Source: Bartonella rattimassiliensis 15908
GTDB taxonomy: Bacteria > Pseudomonadota > Alphaproteobacteria > Rhizobiales > Rhizobiaceae
Assembly (NCBI RefSeq): GCF_000278215.1
Contig: NZ_JH725066.1
Location: 178,371-242,370, forward strand
Length of the DNA stretch: 64,000 bases
Reading direction: 5' to 3'
Notes under the pieces: generated by a model
What the model saw: only the letters and a program-made list of their open reading frames with translations
Databases searched by the model: none
What the model was told of the DNA's origin: nothing
Translations under genes and position numbers: made by a program
Part shown: piece by piece, positions 10,274 through 20,298 of the stretch
How the letters are laid out: every line of letters starts with the position of its first letter
How positions within the stretch are numbered: the stretch's first letter is position 1

Positions 10274-10472
10274 TTTTTATCATTTCTTTCTTTGAAGGCC
10301 CTTTAAAGGGTTTAATGAAAAGATTTTTTCTTATGCAGTAGTGACTTGCCATTTTAAAAGAGGTTTAATAGACTCCATCAAGAGATTCGTTAAAAAGAAT
10401 CTATTATTTTGGTTATAAATCATTTGATTCTAAATAATTCTTATATTTTTTAGTAAATCGTACGAGGCTTTT

Positions 10473-11594
10473 ATGCGTATTACAGTTGATCGCAGTCAAT
10501 TTCTCAAGTCTCTTGGTCGTGTTCACCGTGTGGTAGAGCGCCGTAATACTGTTCCTATTTTATCGAATGTGCTGATTAATGCAGAAAATGGTCGTGTGCA
10601 GTTAAAAGCAACAGATCTTGATTTAGAGGTTACAGAATCTTTTGTAGTAGATGTTGAGCAAGCTGGGGCGATAACTGTTCCGGCACATTTGCTCTATGAT
10701 ATTATTCGGAAGCTTCCTGATGGCAATGATATTGTGTTATCCGTTGATGAAAATCAAGCAAGTTCAGTGTCTGTTGTTTCTGGTTGTGCGCATTTTCAGC
10801 TTCAATGTCTTCCCAAGACAGATTTTCCAGAATCGCTTCCTGGACAGTTTAGTTATCGCTTTTCTCTATTAGCATCGGGGTTAAAACATTTACTTAATTG
10901 TACGCAATTTGCTATTTCGACTGAGGAAACTCGTTATTATCTGAATGGTATTTACTTTCATGTTGTTAATGATGGTGTTTTGAAATTGCGTTTGGTTGCA
11001 ACTGATGGTCATCGTTTGGCACAAGTTGAGATGGATGCTCCTTCAGGAGTTGAGGGAATGCCTGGTGTTATTGTTCCCCGTAAAACTGTAGGAGAATTAC
11101 AAAAACTCCTTTCGGAAGAAAATGATAGTGATGTATGTATAGAGCTTTCAGAAACAAAGATTCGTTTTTCTATAGGTTCTGTAGTTTTTACATCAAAGTT
11201 AATTGATGGGACATTTCCAGACTATCAACGTGTTATCCCGCTTGGAAATGATAAAGAGTTAATTGTTAATAGACAGAATTTTTCTTCTGCAGTTGATCGT
11301 GTTTCTACGATTTCAAGTGATCGGGGGCGTGCAGTTAAGCTGACAATTGAGCATGGGCGGTTAAAACTTGTTGTTAATAGCCCTGATTCGGGCAGTGCAG
11401 AAGATCAATTATCAGTAACTTATACATCTGAACCACTTGAGATAGGGTTTAATTCGCGTTATCTTTTGGATATTGCTGGACAGCTTTCAAGTGATGAAAT
11501 AGTTTTTATGTTAGCTGAGGCTGGAGCACCAGCTCTGATTCGTGATAATAATGATGCGGCTGTACTCTATGTGCTGATGCCTATTCGCGTTTAG
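10473..11594 (+). CDS. dnaN: DNA polymerase III sliding clamp (beta subunit)
   Basis: The beta clamp forms a ring that holds DNA polymerase III on DNA. The product has 373 residues, the normal length, and starts MRITVDRSQFLKSLGRVHRV. The three clamp subdomains can be followed through ATDLDLEV, the middle ATDGHRLAQVE segment and the C-terminal PALIRDNNDAAVLYVLMPIR tail, which contributes to the hydrophobic partner-binding pocket. It lies 200 bases after dnaA and 11 bases before recF, consistent with a dnaN-recF transcription unit. Confidence 0.96.
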   Translation: MRITVDRSQFLKSLGRVHRVVERRNTVPILSNVLINAENGRVQLKATDLDLEVTESFVVDVEQAGAITVPAHLLYDIIRKLPDGNDIVLSVDENQASSVSVVSGCAHFQLQCLPKTDFPESLPGQFSYRFSLLASGLKHLLNCTQFAISTEETRYYLNGIYFHVVNDGVLKLRLVATDGHRLAQVEMDAPSGVEGMPGVIVPRKTVGELQKLLSEENDSDVCIELSETKIRFSIGSVVFTSKLIDGTFPDYQRVIPLGNDKELIVNRQNFSSAVDRVSTISSDRGRAVKLTIEHGRLKLVVNSPDSGSAEDQLSVTYTSEPLEIGFNSRYLLDIAGQLSSDEIVFMLAEAGAPALIRDNNDAAVLYVLMPIRV

Positions 11595-11605
11595 GGGCAA
11601 ATGTT

Positions 11606-12748
11606 TTGCAATGCTTAGCAGATCATGTGCACAAAGTGGCAGTGAGGCAGCTGAAGCTTTTACGTTATCGTAATTATTCTTTTTTAAATATTCATTTTTC
11701 GGGTCAGCGTGTGGTTTTTACAGGCCATAACGGTGCTGGTAAGACAAATCTTTTAGAAGCATTATCTTTTCTTTCTCCTGGTCGTGGTTTGCGACGTGCT
11801 GCTTATTCTGACATTAGCTTTGTAGATGGTGGAGGAGAAGGGTTTGTTGTATTTGCACGTCTTGAGTGTGCTCTTTATGGTGAAGTAAAGATTGGTACAG
11901 CTTTGGAGGTTAGCGATAACAGTCGAAAGGTTCATATTAATGGTGTGAGTGAACCAAATGATTGCTTAACAAATTACTGCCATATTAGTATATTAACACC
12001 ATCTATGGATGGTCTTTTTACAGGTTCTTCGCTTGAGCGCCGTCGTTTTTTGGATCGTATGGTGTTGGCCATTGATCCTTTGCATAGTCGCCGTATAGCT
12101 GATTATGAGAAGGTTATGCGCGCGCGTAATCGTTTGTTTTTTGATGGAAGTGAAGATTATTCATGGTTTGATGCTTTAGAAAAGCAGATGGCAGAATTGG
12201 CAACAGCTATTTCAGCGGCGCGTATTGATGTTATTCGGCTTTTAAATGATATGTTTATACAAATGCCATCACAGATACTTTTCCCACGGGCTTTTTTGCA
12301 AGTCGATGGTTTTTTAGAAACAGCTCTTAGTGAAATATCAGCAACTGAAGTTGAAGAGCAATTTTTTGATCGGTTGCGGCGTAATCGCGCAGCTGATCGT
12401 GCTGCTGGGCGGACATTAGAAGGACCACATCGTACAGATTTGCAGGTTTTTTATGCTGATAAAAATAGAGCAGCAACATCTTGTTCAACAGGTGAGCAAA
12501 AAGCACTGCTGATAGGTTTGGTTTTGTGTCATGCGCGTCTAACAGGAATGATGTCAGAAAGGGCTCCTATTCTTCTTCTTGATGAAATGGTAGCTCATCT
12601 TGATTCTCATCGACGTTCTGCTTTATTTGATATTCTTGATGATTTAGCTGTACAAACATTTATGACCGGAACAGATCGTATTTTCTTTGATGACTTAAAA
12701 GGACAGGCAGAATTTTTTGAAATTAAGAATGGAGCTTTATTGCTGTAA
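11606..12748 (+). CDS. recF: DNA replication and repair protein RecF
   Basis: RecF is an SMC-like ATPase that helps load RecA at gapped DNA. It has 380 residues. Walker A is FTGHNGAGKTNLLEALS near residues 35-50. The family segment GLFTGSSLERRRFLDRMV, the signature SCSTGEQKALLIGL and Walker B APILLLDEMVAHLD are present. The start at 11606 leaves about ten residues before the conserved beginning (VRQLKLLRYRNY), so the exact start is slightly uncertain. It follows dnaN by 11 bases. Confidence 0.94.
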   Translation: MQCLADHVHKVAVRQLKLLRYRNYSFLNIHFSGQRVVFTGHNGAGKTNLLEALSFLSPGRGLRRAAYSDISFVDGGGEGFVVFARLECALYGEVKIGTALEVSDNSRKVHINGVSEPNDCLTNYCHISILTPSMDGLFTGSSLERRRFLDRMVLAIDPLHSRRIADYEKVMRARNRLFFDGSEDYSWFDALEKQMAELATAISAARIDVIRLLNDMFIQMPSQILFPRAFLQVDGFLETALSEISATEVEEQFFDRLRRNRAADRAAGRTLEGPHRTDLQVFYADKNRAATSCSTGEQKALLIGLVLCHARLTGMMSERAPILLLDEMVAHLDSHRRSALFDILDDLAVQTFMTGTDRIFFDDLKGQAEFFEIKNGALLL

Positions 12749-12803
12749 AAAATATGCTAAATATTTTTCTAATAAGTGGTGACTCTGCAAGAAAAGGCTT
12801 TCT

Positions 12804-13250
12804 ATGTCTGTAATGATAACGATTTTAAATGGTCCTAACTTAAACTTTCTAGGTCAACGTGAGCCAGAAATTTATGGAACTGAAACTTTAGAAGATATTG
12901 AAAATTTTTGTAGAGAATGGGCAAAAAAAGCTAATGTTATCATAAATTTTTATCAAAGCAACAGTGAGAGTCAACTAATCGAATGGATACAGGAGGCAAT
13001 AGAAGTCAGTTCTGGATTAATCATCAATCCAGCTGCTTACAGCCATACATCAATTGCACTTCTTGATGCACTAAAAATGTTTTCAGGGCCGAAGGTAGAA
13101 GTTCATTTATCTCATATTTATCAGCGTGAAGCTTTTCGCCACCATTCTTATACATCTGCAGGTGTAGATGCTATCATAGCTGGCTGTGGTAGTGATGGAT
13201 ATAAGTTTGCACTTGAATATATTGCAAAACAATTAAATTATAATAGGTAA
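12804..13250 (+). CDS. aroQ: 3-dehydroquinate dehydratase, type II
   Basis: This enzyme converts 3-dehydroquinate to 3-dehydroshikimate in the shikimate pathway. The 148-residue product shows the type II signature ILNGPNLNFLGQREPEIYG, with the catalytic tyrosine in the EIYG loop, followed by NPAAYSHTSIAL and VEVHLSHIYQREAFRHHS, which holds the catalytic histidine. The length fits type II enzymes, which form dodecamers. It stands alone between recF and the cyo operon. Confidence 0.95.
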   Translation: MSVMITILNGPNLNFLGQREPEIYGTETLEDIENFCREWAKKANVIINFYQSNSESQLIEWIQEAIEVSSGLIINPAAYSHTSIALLDALKMFSGPKVEVHLSHIYQREAFRHHSYTSAGVDAIIAGCGSDGYKFALEYIAKQLNYNR

Positions 13251-13292
13251 AGATCAAGCGTTGGGTAAGAGTGATATAGGCATTGAATTTAC

Positions 13293-13320
13293 TTGATAAT
13301 TATTTTCAAATTTGTACAAT
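13293..13320 (+). promoter_or_regulatory. Predicted promoter of the cyo operon
   Basis: TTGATA (13293-13298) and TACAAT (13315-13320) are separated by 16 bases, close to the housekeeping sigma consensus, and lie 55 bases before the cyoA start. Seen by eye only; no transcription start is known. Confidence 0.45.
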
Positions 13321-13374
13321 GTGAGGTATTATATTGATGACAGTTTTTAGTGCGTATGACGGGGGTAAATAGAG

Positions 13375-14349
13375 ATGAAAAGCTTTATTAGACAATTAGA
13401 AATGTTTGTAATTTTAGGGGGAGTGGCACTACTTTTATCTGGTTGTAAAATTGATGTTCTACAACCATCGGGTTATGTTGCACGTCAACAGCTCATTTTA
13501 ATTGTTGTCTGTGTTCTTGTTATGCTTTGCGTTGTCATTCCAGTTATGGTGAGTGTGGTATTTTTAGCTGTAAAATATCGTGCATCAAATATTAAAGCAG
13601 ATTATTCTCCTGATTGGGCACATTCAAATAAAATTGAAGCATTGATGTGGGGTATTCCAATTGTAATCATAATGGTTTTGGGTTCATTAGCAGCTTATTA
13701 TACCTATAAATTGGAACCTGCAAATCCTCTTCCAGTGGAAGTTGTAGGTGAAGAAAAGCCATTGCAGATTGATGCTATAGCTCTTGATTGGAAATGGCTC
13801 TTTATTTATCCTGAATATGGTATTGCATCAATTAATGAAATTTATGCACCTGAAGGACGTCAAGTTTTATTACAAGTGACGGCGGAAAATTCTCTCAATG
13901 CTTTTTGGGTCCCTAAATTGGGTACAGTTCTTTATGCTATGCCGCAGATGAATGCTAAGTTGCATTTGGTCGCTGAAGAACAAGGAGTATTCAACGGAAC
14001 CTCAGCAAATTATAGTGGTGATGGTTTTTCAGGGATGCGGTTTAAATGGCATTCTGTGTCTTCGCAGGATTTTGAGGATTGGATTGGGAAAGCTCGGGCT
14101 AATGGTCGGGCACTTGATCGTACATCTTATCGTCAACTTTCTATTGCGCCTCGTATGGGTGATATTGCTGCGAAGGAAAAAGATGCTGAAGTTCGTTATT
14201 TTGCACCTGTTGAGAAGCGGCTTTACTATCGTGTTGTTAATCGGTGTGTTGATGAAAATACGGTATGTAATGAAGATTTAATGAAACGTGCTGCTGCTCA
14301 GACGCTATGGGGTGCACTGTGTTCAATATTTGATCCTGATGTTATTTAA
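13375..14349 (+). CDS. cyoA: Cytochrome bo3 ubiquinol oxidase subunit II
   Basis: This is subunit II of the haem-copper quinol oxidase that passes electrons from ubiquinol to oxygen. It has 324 residues. A lipoprotein signal ends in LLLSGC, with the lipid-carrying cysteine at about residue 24. Two membrane segments follow (about 38-66 and 92-110), then a cupredoxin-like periplasmic domain (DWKWLFIYPEYGIASINEI, FWVPKLGTVLYAMPQM). It lacks the copper-A cysteine ligands, as quinol oxidases do. It is the first gene of cyoABCD. Confidence 0.95.
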   Translation: MKSFIRQLEMFVILGGVALLLSGCKIDVLQPSGYVARQQLILIVVCVLVMLCVVIPVMVSVVFLAVKYRASNIKADYSPDWAHSNKIEALMWGIPIVIIMVLGSLAAYYTYKLEPANPLPVEVVGEEKPLQIDAIALDWKWLFIYPEYGIASINEIYAPEGRQVLLQVTAENSLNAFWVPKLGTVLYAMPQMNAKLHLVAEEQGVFNGTSANYSGDGFSGMRFKWHSVSSQDFEDWIGKARANGRALDRTSYRQLSIAPRMGDIAAKEKDAEVRYFAPVEKRLYYRVVNRCVDENTVCNEDLMKRAAAQTLWGALCSIFDPDVI

Positions 14350-14424
14350 AGGATCAATAAAGAAAGAGCCCTTTTAATATAAGGTTTCTTTTAAACTTAA
14401 ATTTCTTTTGAAATGGGTTAAGAA

Positions 14425-16443
14425 ATGTTTGGAAGACTTACAGATCCTACGGCAGGTGCTTTTCATGCGCTTGCACATGAACCGATCGTTTTGTATACGT
14501 GTATTGCGATTGTTGTGATTGGTTTACTTGCTGTTATTGCTTTAACAGTGCTTGGGTGGTGGGGGATTTTATGGCGAAATTGGATTACAACTGTTGATCA
14601 TAAACGCATTGGTATTATGTATATAATTCTTGGAATTATTATGCTTGTTCGCGGTTTTGCGGATGCGCTTATGATGCGAACGCATCAAGCTTTAGCTCTT
14701 GGGAGTGAAACAGCAGGTTATTTACCCCCTGACCATTTTGATCAAATTTTTTCGGCGCATGGCACGATAATGATCTTTTTCATGGCGACACCTATTTTAT
14801 TTGGTCTTTTTAATTATCTTATACCACTCCAAATTGGTGCACGTGATGTTGCTTTCCCTTTTGCAAATAATCTAGGTTTTTGGATTACGGCAGCTGGGGC
14901 GATTTTGATTAACATATCATTGGCTATTGGTAATTTTGGTCGTGGGGGTTGGCTAATGTATCCACCTTTTACAGAATTGCAAATGAGCCCAGATACAGGG
15001 GTAGATTATTATTTATGGTCACTTCAGCTTTCTGGTATTGCAACAACAATGGGATCAGTGAATTTTATTGCAACGATGATTAAAATGCGGGCTCCTGGAA
15101 TGACAATGATGAGAATGCCTGTTTTTTGTTGGAGTGCTTTTGTCAGCAATGTTCTTATTGTAGTTATTTATCCTGTTTTGACTGTAGCATTTGCACTTTT
15201 GGCTTGTGATCGTTATTTGAGCATGAATTTCTTTACCAATGTTGGTGGTGGCAATCCAATGGTATGGATTAATTACGTTTGGGTTTTTGGTCATCCTGAG
15301 GTTTATGTTTTGGTTGTTCCTGCTTTTGGAATTGTTTCTGAGGTTGTATCAACTTTTTCTTCAAAACGTCTCTTTGGTTATACTTCCATGATATGGGCCA
15401 TGTTAGTTATTTTGATTCTTTCACTTCTTGTTTGGGGACATCATTTCTTCACAATGGGTGGCGGTGAAGCTGTAAATACCTTCTTTAGTATTGCAACGAT
15501 GATTATCGCAGTTCCAACAGGTGTAAAAGTCTTTAATTGGTTGCTCACAATGTATAAAGGTCGGATTCGCTTTGAGCCTCCAATGCTTTGGTGTATGGGA
15601 ATGATCTTTACATTTGTTGGTGGTGGATTAACAGGTGTTTTATTATCTATTGTCCCTGCTGATTGGCAGTTTCATAATTCGCTCTTTTTGATAGCGCATT
15701 TCCATCATACAATTATTGGGGGTGTAGTTTTTGCTTATTTAGCAGGGCTTGCTTTTTGGTTTCCGAAAGTTTTTGGTTATAAACCAAATCGTATATTAGG
15801 TATTGCATCTTTCTGGTGCTGGTTTCTTGGTTTTTATCTTGCCTTTTTTCCTATTTATGGCCTCGGTTTAATGGGGGCAACGCGTCGTCTTCAACATTAC
15901 ATGGAACCTAGTTGGCAGCCAATGTTTATTATTGCTGCTTTAGGTGCTTTTATTATCTTACTTGGTATCCTTTGTTTTGTGTTACAGGTTGTTTTGGCAA
16001 TTTGGTATGGTATTAAGCATAAAGGGCGTTTACCGGTAACGTTAAATGATTCTTGGGGTGATGCACGTACACTTGAATGGTTTACCTCTTCACCGCCTCC
16101 TTCATATAACTTTGCCATCCTTCCGAAGATACAGTCTGATGATGCTTATTGGAATATGAAGAAAGGTGGTTATCAGCGTCCTACTAGTGGATTTACAAAA
16201 ATTCATATGCCATCGAATACATCGGCTGGAATTATTACGGGGTTCTTCTCATTAGTTGTTGGTTTTGCGCTTGTTTGGCATATTTGGTGGCTTGTTGCGG
16301 TCGGACTAATTGGTTTTGTTGCAACGCTTGTGTGTCATTCATTAATCGGTGACCATCATGGTTATTATATTCCAGCTGAAGAAGTACAAAAAACTGAAGA
16401 TGCCTTTACAGCTGTTCTTAAAGAACAAGGAGTGACAGTATGA
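14425..16443 (+). CDS. cyoB: Cytochrome bo3 ubiquinol oxidase subunit I
   Basis: This is the catalytic subunit holding haem b, haem o3 and copper B. It has 672 residues with many membrane segments, similar to the E. coli subunit. Metal-ligand regions are all visible: FSAHGTIMIFFMATP (low-spin haem), VWVFGHPEVYVL (copper B histidine and the cross-linked tyrosine), LLVWGHHFFTMG (two copper B histidines) and FLIAHFHHTIIGG (haem ligands). The stop overlaps the cyoC start by 4 bases, indicating translational coupling. Confidence 0.97.
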   Translation: MFGRLTDPTAGAFHALAHEPIVLYTCIAIVVIGLLAVIALTVLGWWGILWRNWITTVDHKRIGIMYIILGIIMLVRGFADALMMRTHQALALGSETAGYLPPDHFDQIFSAHGTIMIFFMATPILFGLFNYLIPLQIGARDVAFPFANNLGFWITAAGAILINISLAIGNFGRGGWLMYPPFTELQMSPDTGVDYYLWSLQLSGIATTMGSVNFIATMIKMRAPGMTMMRMPVFCWSAFVSNVLIVVIYPVLTVAFALLACDRYLSMNFFTNVGGGNPMVWINYVWVFGHPEVYVLVVPAFGIVSEVVSTFSSKRLFGYTSMIWAMLVILILSLLVWGHHFFTMGGGEAVNTFFSIATMIIAVPTGVKVFNWLLTMYKGRIRFEPPMLWCMGMIFTFVGGGLTGVLLSIVPADWQFHNSLFLIAHFHHTIIGGVVFAYLAGLAFWFPKVFGYKPNRILGIASFWCWFLGFYLAFFPIYGLGLMGATRRLQHYMEPSWQPMFIIAALGAFIILLGILCFVLQVVLAIWYGIKHKGRLPVTLNDSWGDARTLEWFTSSPPPSYNFAILPKIQSDDAYWNMKKGGYQRPTSGFTKIHMPSNTSAGIITGFFSLVVGFALVWHIWWLVAVGLIGFVATLVCHSLIGDHHGYYIPAEEVQKTEDAFTAVLKEQGVTV

Positions 16444-17108
16444 GTGCAGTAGCAATGAATAATACGAGTGCTGTGGATGAACATCACCACGATAATAGTT
16501 CAGTAATGATATTTGGTTTTTGGGTCTATATTCTTTCAGATTTGATCCTGTTCTCGACGCTTTTTTCAAGTTTTGCTGTTTTTTCTGCTTCTTATGGTGG
16601 TGGTAAAGCGGGTAATGAATTTATTGATTTAAAATTTGTTTTGGTTGAAACTGCTTTTTTATTGTTTTCATCTGTTACTTATGGCTTTGCAATGGTACAA
16701 GCGCATAAAAATAACATCAGTGGTGTGCGTTTATGGATGGCTATTACCTTTGCATTAGGGTGTTGCTTCATTGGTATGGAATTTTACGAATTCCATGAGC
16801 TTCTCAATGAAGTATTTTATTATGATCCAAATGCTTATGCTGGTATTGATCCTTCAACAGGTTTACAACTTTTTGGACGGGAGATACTCTCTGCTTATTG
16901 GTCAGCATTTTTTGCTTTGGTTGGCACTCATGGTATTCACGTAAGTGTTGGTCTTCTTTGGATGGTTGTGATGTTTTTTCATCTTCGTCGTAATGGATTG
17001 GATCAGGATAATAAAACGCGTTTGGCATGCCTTTCCATTTTTTGGCATTTACTTGATATTGTATGGGTTGGTGTTTTCACCATGGTTTATCTATTAGGAG
17101 CGTTGTGA
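16440..17108 (+). CDS. cyoC: Cytochrome bo3 ubiquinol oxidase subunit III
   Basis: Subunit III of the quinol oxidase has 222 residues and five predicted membrane segments. Typical motifs are FGFWVYILSDLILFSTLFSS near the N-terminus, AITFALGCCFIGMEFYEF in the middle and the C-terminal ACLSIFWHLLDIVWVGVFT. It overlaps cyoB by four bases and its TGA overlaps the cyoD ATG by one base, so the operon is tightly coupled. A short histidine-rich run (DEHHHDNS) stands before the first membrane segment, as in other CyoC proteins. Confidence 0.95.
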   Translation: MSAVAMNNTSAVDEHHHDNSSVMIFGFWVYILSDLILFSTLFSSFAVFSASYGGGKAGNEFIDLKFVLVETAFLLFSSVTYGFAMVQAHKNNISGVRLWMAITFALGCCFIGMEFYEFHELLNEVFYYDPNAYAGIDPSTGLQLFGREILSAYWSAFFALVGTHGIHVSVGLLWMVVMFFHLRRNGLDQDNKTRLACLSIFWHLLDIVWVGVFTMVYLLGAL

Positions 17109-17596
17109 TGAACATGCAAAATGAGACACATAGTCCCAGTACTGGTTCCTATTTGGTTGGTTTTATTCTAGCTGTATTTTTTACCTTGGGTTCTTTTATT
17201 CCTGTGATGTATGGAATGATGGAAAGTTGGGCAATTAGTACAAAGGTTGTATATCTTATTGGGATGGCGCTTATTCAAATTATAGTACAAATTGTTTTCT
17301 TTTTACATTTGAATTCTGGTCCAGATGCCAAGTGGAATTTAAGTGCTTTATGGTTTTCTGCTATTTGCGTTTTTATTATTGTTGGGGGTACGTGGTGGGC
17401 GATTTCTCATTTGAATTATAATATGATGGGTGGTTCAGGTCGTGTTATTGAACCAGAAATATCAAGTAGAGATGATTCTTCAGTATCTGAACAATTATTA
17501 AATAGAGGTATATCCGTAAGAAAACAGTCAGAAAAGATATTAGGCTCAGAAATGTCTATGGAGCCAGTACCAAATACGCAGTCTCCTGTAGAATAA
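17108..17596 (+). CDS. cyoD: Cytochrome bo3 ubiquinol oxidase subunit IV
   Basis: Subunit IV is a small membrane protein needed for assembly of the oxidase. The ATG at 17108 shares its A with the cyoC stop and is preferred over an upstream in-frame start inside cyoC. The first ~105 residues hold the three membrane segments typical of CyoD (GSYLVGFILAVFFTLGSFIP, VYLIGMALIQIIVQIVFFLH, ALWFSAICVFIIVGGTWWA). A further ~50 polar residues rich in Ser, Glu and Asn follow, so the 162-residue product is clearly longer than the ~110 residues usual for CyoD. No haem O synthase gene follows; cyoE/ctaB must be elsewhere. Confidence 0.93.
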   Translation: MNMQNETHSPSTGSYLVGFILAVFFTLGSFIPVMYGMMESWAISTKVVYLIGMALIQIIVQIVFFLHLNSGPDAKWNLSALWFSAICVFIIVGGTWWAISHLNYNMMGGSGRVIEPEISSRDDSSVSEQLLNRGISVRKQSEKILGSEMSMEPVPNTQSPVE

Positions 17597-17607
17597 TTAT
17601 TAGAAAT

Positions 17608-17647
17608 ATCTGTGGAGCTGATCCTGCATGTATCAGCTCTTACAGAT
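17608..17647 (+). terminator. Long hairpin after cyoD
   Basis: An inverted repeat ATCTGT-G-GAGCTGAT / ATCAGCTC-TT-ACAGAT with a nine-base loop lies 12 bases after the cyoD stop. There is no long T-run, so it may act as a weak terminator or as a 3'-end stabiliser. Confidence 0.5.
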
Positions 17648-17847
17648 GTTATCGCAAGAATTTGTAAAAAATGAGGGGGAACTAAGTACAAGATATCAAT
17701 GAAATGGATCTCATGGTTTTGAATGTATTTTTATTTTAAACAAAGACCATCGCGTATTGAGTCAAAATCTACTTTGTGAGACAAATAGCTATTTGCAAAA
17801 TAATGTGCAATTTAAATTGAAAATTTAGAGAATAATTAGAAAACTTA

Positions 17848-18855
17848 ATGAAAACAGTTGCAATGACAGTTATTGGTGCTGGTTCTTTTGGTACTGCATT
17901 AGCGATTGCTCTTGCTCGTAATGGCCATCGTGTCTTGCTTTGGGGATATGATTCTATACATATCAAAAAATTACAGGAACAACGTTGTAATCAAGCATAT
18001 TTACCCGATATTCGATTTCCTGAAAATTTATTACTTGAAGCTTCGCTTGAAATTGCAATAACAGCAAGTCACAATATATTAATTGCTGTTCCAAGCCATG
18101 TATTTCGTCAAGTTTTGTATAATATTCAGCCTTATTTGGATCAGTATTCACGCGTTATTTGGGCAACGAAGGGGTTAGAACATGGTACAGGACGTTTCTT
18201 ACAAGAAGTTGTTCGTGAGATTTTAGGTGAAAAAATCCCTTTAGCTGTTTTTTCTGGACCAACTTTTGCTAAAGAACTGGCTATTGGTTGGCCTACTGCA
18301 ATGACGATAGCAGCTACTGATGATGCATTTGGTAAAGAATTGCAGCAACTTTTTTATTGTGACAAAAGTTTTAGAGTTTATAAAAGCTCAGATATGATTG
18401 GTATTCAATTAGGGGGAGCTGTTAAAAATGTTATTGCTATCGGTGCAGGAATATCAGACGGTATGGGATTTGGGGCAAATGCACGAATAGCTCTCATCAC
18501 ACGAGGATTAGCTGAAATCAGTCGTTTAGGGAGGGCTATGGGGGCTGAGCTTTCCACATTTATGGGAATGACAGGTTTAGGTGATTTGGTTTTGACATGT
18601 ACTGATAATCAGTCACGGAATCGCCGTTTTGGAATACTTCTTGGTAAAGGAATAGATATAAAAGAAGCAGAAAAACAAATTGGTCAGGTTGTGGAAGGAT
18701 ACTTAAATACCAAGGAAGTGTATATGTTGGCACAACGTATTGGGGTGGAAATGCCAATTGTAGAAAAAATTTATCAAATTCTCTATTGTGGTAAAAATAT
18801 AACTGAAGCGGTTAATTTGTTACTAAGCCGCGCTCTCAAGAATGAAATATATTGA
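17848..18855 (+). CDS. gpsA: Glycerol-3-phosphate dehydrogenase [NAD(P)+]
   Basis: GpsA reduces dihydroxyacetone phosphate to sn-glycerol 3-phosphate for phospholipid synthesis. It has 335 residues. The N-terminal dinucleotide-binding motif is [12 protein letters not shown]. Further family segments are the catalytic-lysine region [15 protein letters not shown], the substrate segment [15 protein letters not shown] and the motif GLGDLVLTC. The ATG at 17848 starts the conserved sequence immediately. It lies alone after the cyo operon. Confidence 0.96.
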   Translation: MKTVAMTVIGAGSFGTALAIALARNGHRVLLWGYDSIHIKKLQEQRCNQAYLPDIRFPENLLLEASLEIAITASHNILIAVPSHVFRQVLYNIQPYLDQYSRVIWATKGLEHGTGRFLQEVVREILGEKIPLAVFSGPTFAKELAIGWPTAMTIAATDDAFGKELQQLFYCDKSFRVYKSSDMIGIQLGGAVKNVIAIGAGISDGMGFGANARIALITRGLAEISRLGRAMGAELSTFMGMTGLGDLVLTCTDNQSRNRRFGILLGKGIDIKEAEKQIGQVVEGYLNTKEVYMLAQRIGVEMPIVEKIYQILYCGKNITEAVNLLLSRALKNEIY

Positions 18856-20298
18856 TATTCTGTGTTTTTAGATAATTTCGGTCGTAGAAAATAGAAACAT
18901 ACTATGATAGAATATAAAATAGATTATCTTGATGATTGTATAAGACAGTTATATTTCAGTAAATCACAAATTCATATAATTCAATTATTTATAAAATATA
19001 ACTGAAATATAAAAGTTTTGGCTCTTATTTAAGCCATTTTTTTGAAAATGAATTATTGTTTTCACTTACACATGTTTTTGTAATTTTTCTTAAAGAGATA
19101 TTTTTATCTTAAATTCATTTCACAATGATATTTGCAAACAAAATAATAGAAGATTCATTGGGTAGTAGTATCTTATTTATGGTAGGTATAAGCGGGAGAT
19201 ATCATTGCTATTATACAATATTATTTGCTGCTTTTAGCACTTGAGACTGTTCAGTAAAGATATTTACACTTTTCCTTTTTTCATATGTCAAATTTGTTTT
19301 TTTATGGGCAAGAAATAATTTTTTGCTTCCAAAGGTGAACATCTTAAATTAAAAGAGTATTTATTATATTCGTGGCTCTCATTGAAATTGAAAAATGAGG
19401 TGATTATAAAGATAAGAGCTTAATTTATATCAATAATTTATTATCTAATTATATTGACTTAATCAAAGTCATTTATTTGTCACAAATGGGATGGTACGTG
19501 GATAAAAGTTATTTAAGAAAGAAATCAAAATCTCTTTTTAATGAAACATTCAAAGTGTTAAAAGGGTTTTGCGAACTTCACAGAGGTTTTAATTGCACTA
19601 TTCATGAAATATCATTGTAAAATGAAATTGTGTGCATTAAAAGATACCTTTTTTAAAAGTATATGAATGAGCAACAGAAATAGTATTTTGGTAGCATTCC
19701 ATTTTCCCTGATACATCAGGTGATGCCTTCATTAAAGAACCAGCAAAATAATGGTATAAGTTAAGTCGTGATCTCCATTCTTAAAAAATATTGATGTGGA
19801 TGTTTTTAAAAATCGTAAAGTTTCATGCAAGAATGGTGGTAAGATTAATGATTGATTTTTTTACGTCTTCATATTCTCCTCAAATTAGATTGTATTCATG
19901 TTTCAAGATAAATCAAAGGATAGACAGTATTTTTCTCCAATCTGATATACCAATATTAAAGCCAAGGATTTTAATAGTTTCCTCTCTGTCTCAAACTGAG
20001 ATTGCATTAGGGTAGGCTATTGATTTACAGGCAACAGCAAAAGCACATGTTTTAAAGAGAAAATAGTGTCATAAAACACAAAATTTATCAATAATGAATT
20101 GAAGAACTATTGTAACTTTTTACAAAACAATATGCATCATACATTTTGTTTTGTGTTCACTTACCCTTACAAATACTTATACGCGTTTTACGTCATATTT
20201 TTTAAACCAAGACAATTACTATATAACAAATAAAGTACTTAATATGTGACTAGAGAACTGTGCACGTGATTAATTTTCTTTTTTAAGTATGATGATTT
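18856..20298. other. 1.4 kb gene-free stretch
   Basis: No gene could be supported here. The stretch is very AT-rich and every frame is broken often. A 74-codon open frame at 19791-20015 has no recognisable domain, no good ribosome site and an odd hydrophobic composition, so it is not called. The stretch may be an eroded gene, a condition common in reduced genomes, but no parent family could be read. Confidence 0.4.

Noticed and set aside
19791..20015. Small gene of 74 codons in the gap after gpsA
   Set aside because: No ribosome site, no domain and a composition like random AT-rich DNA.
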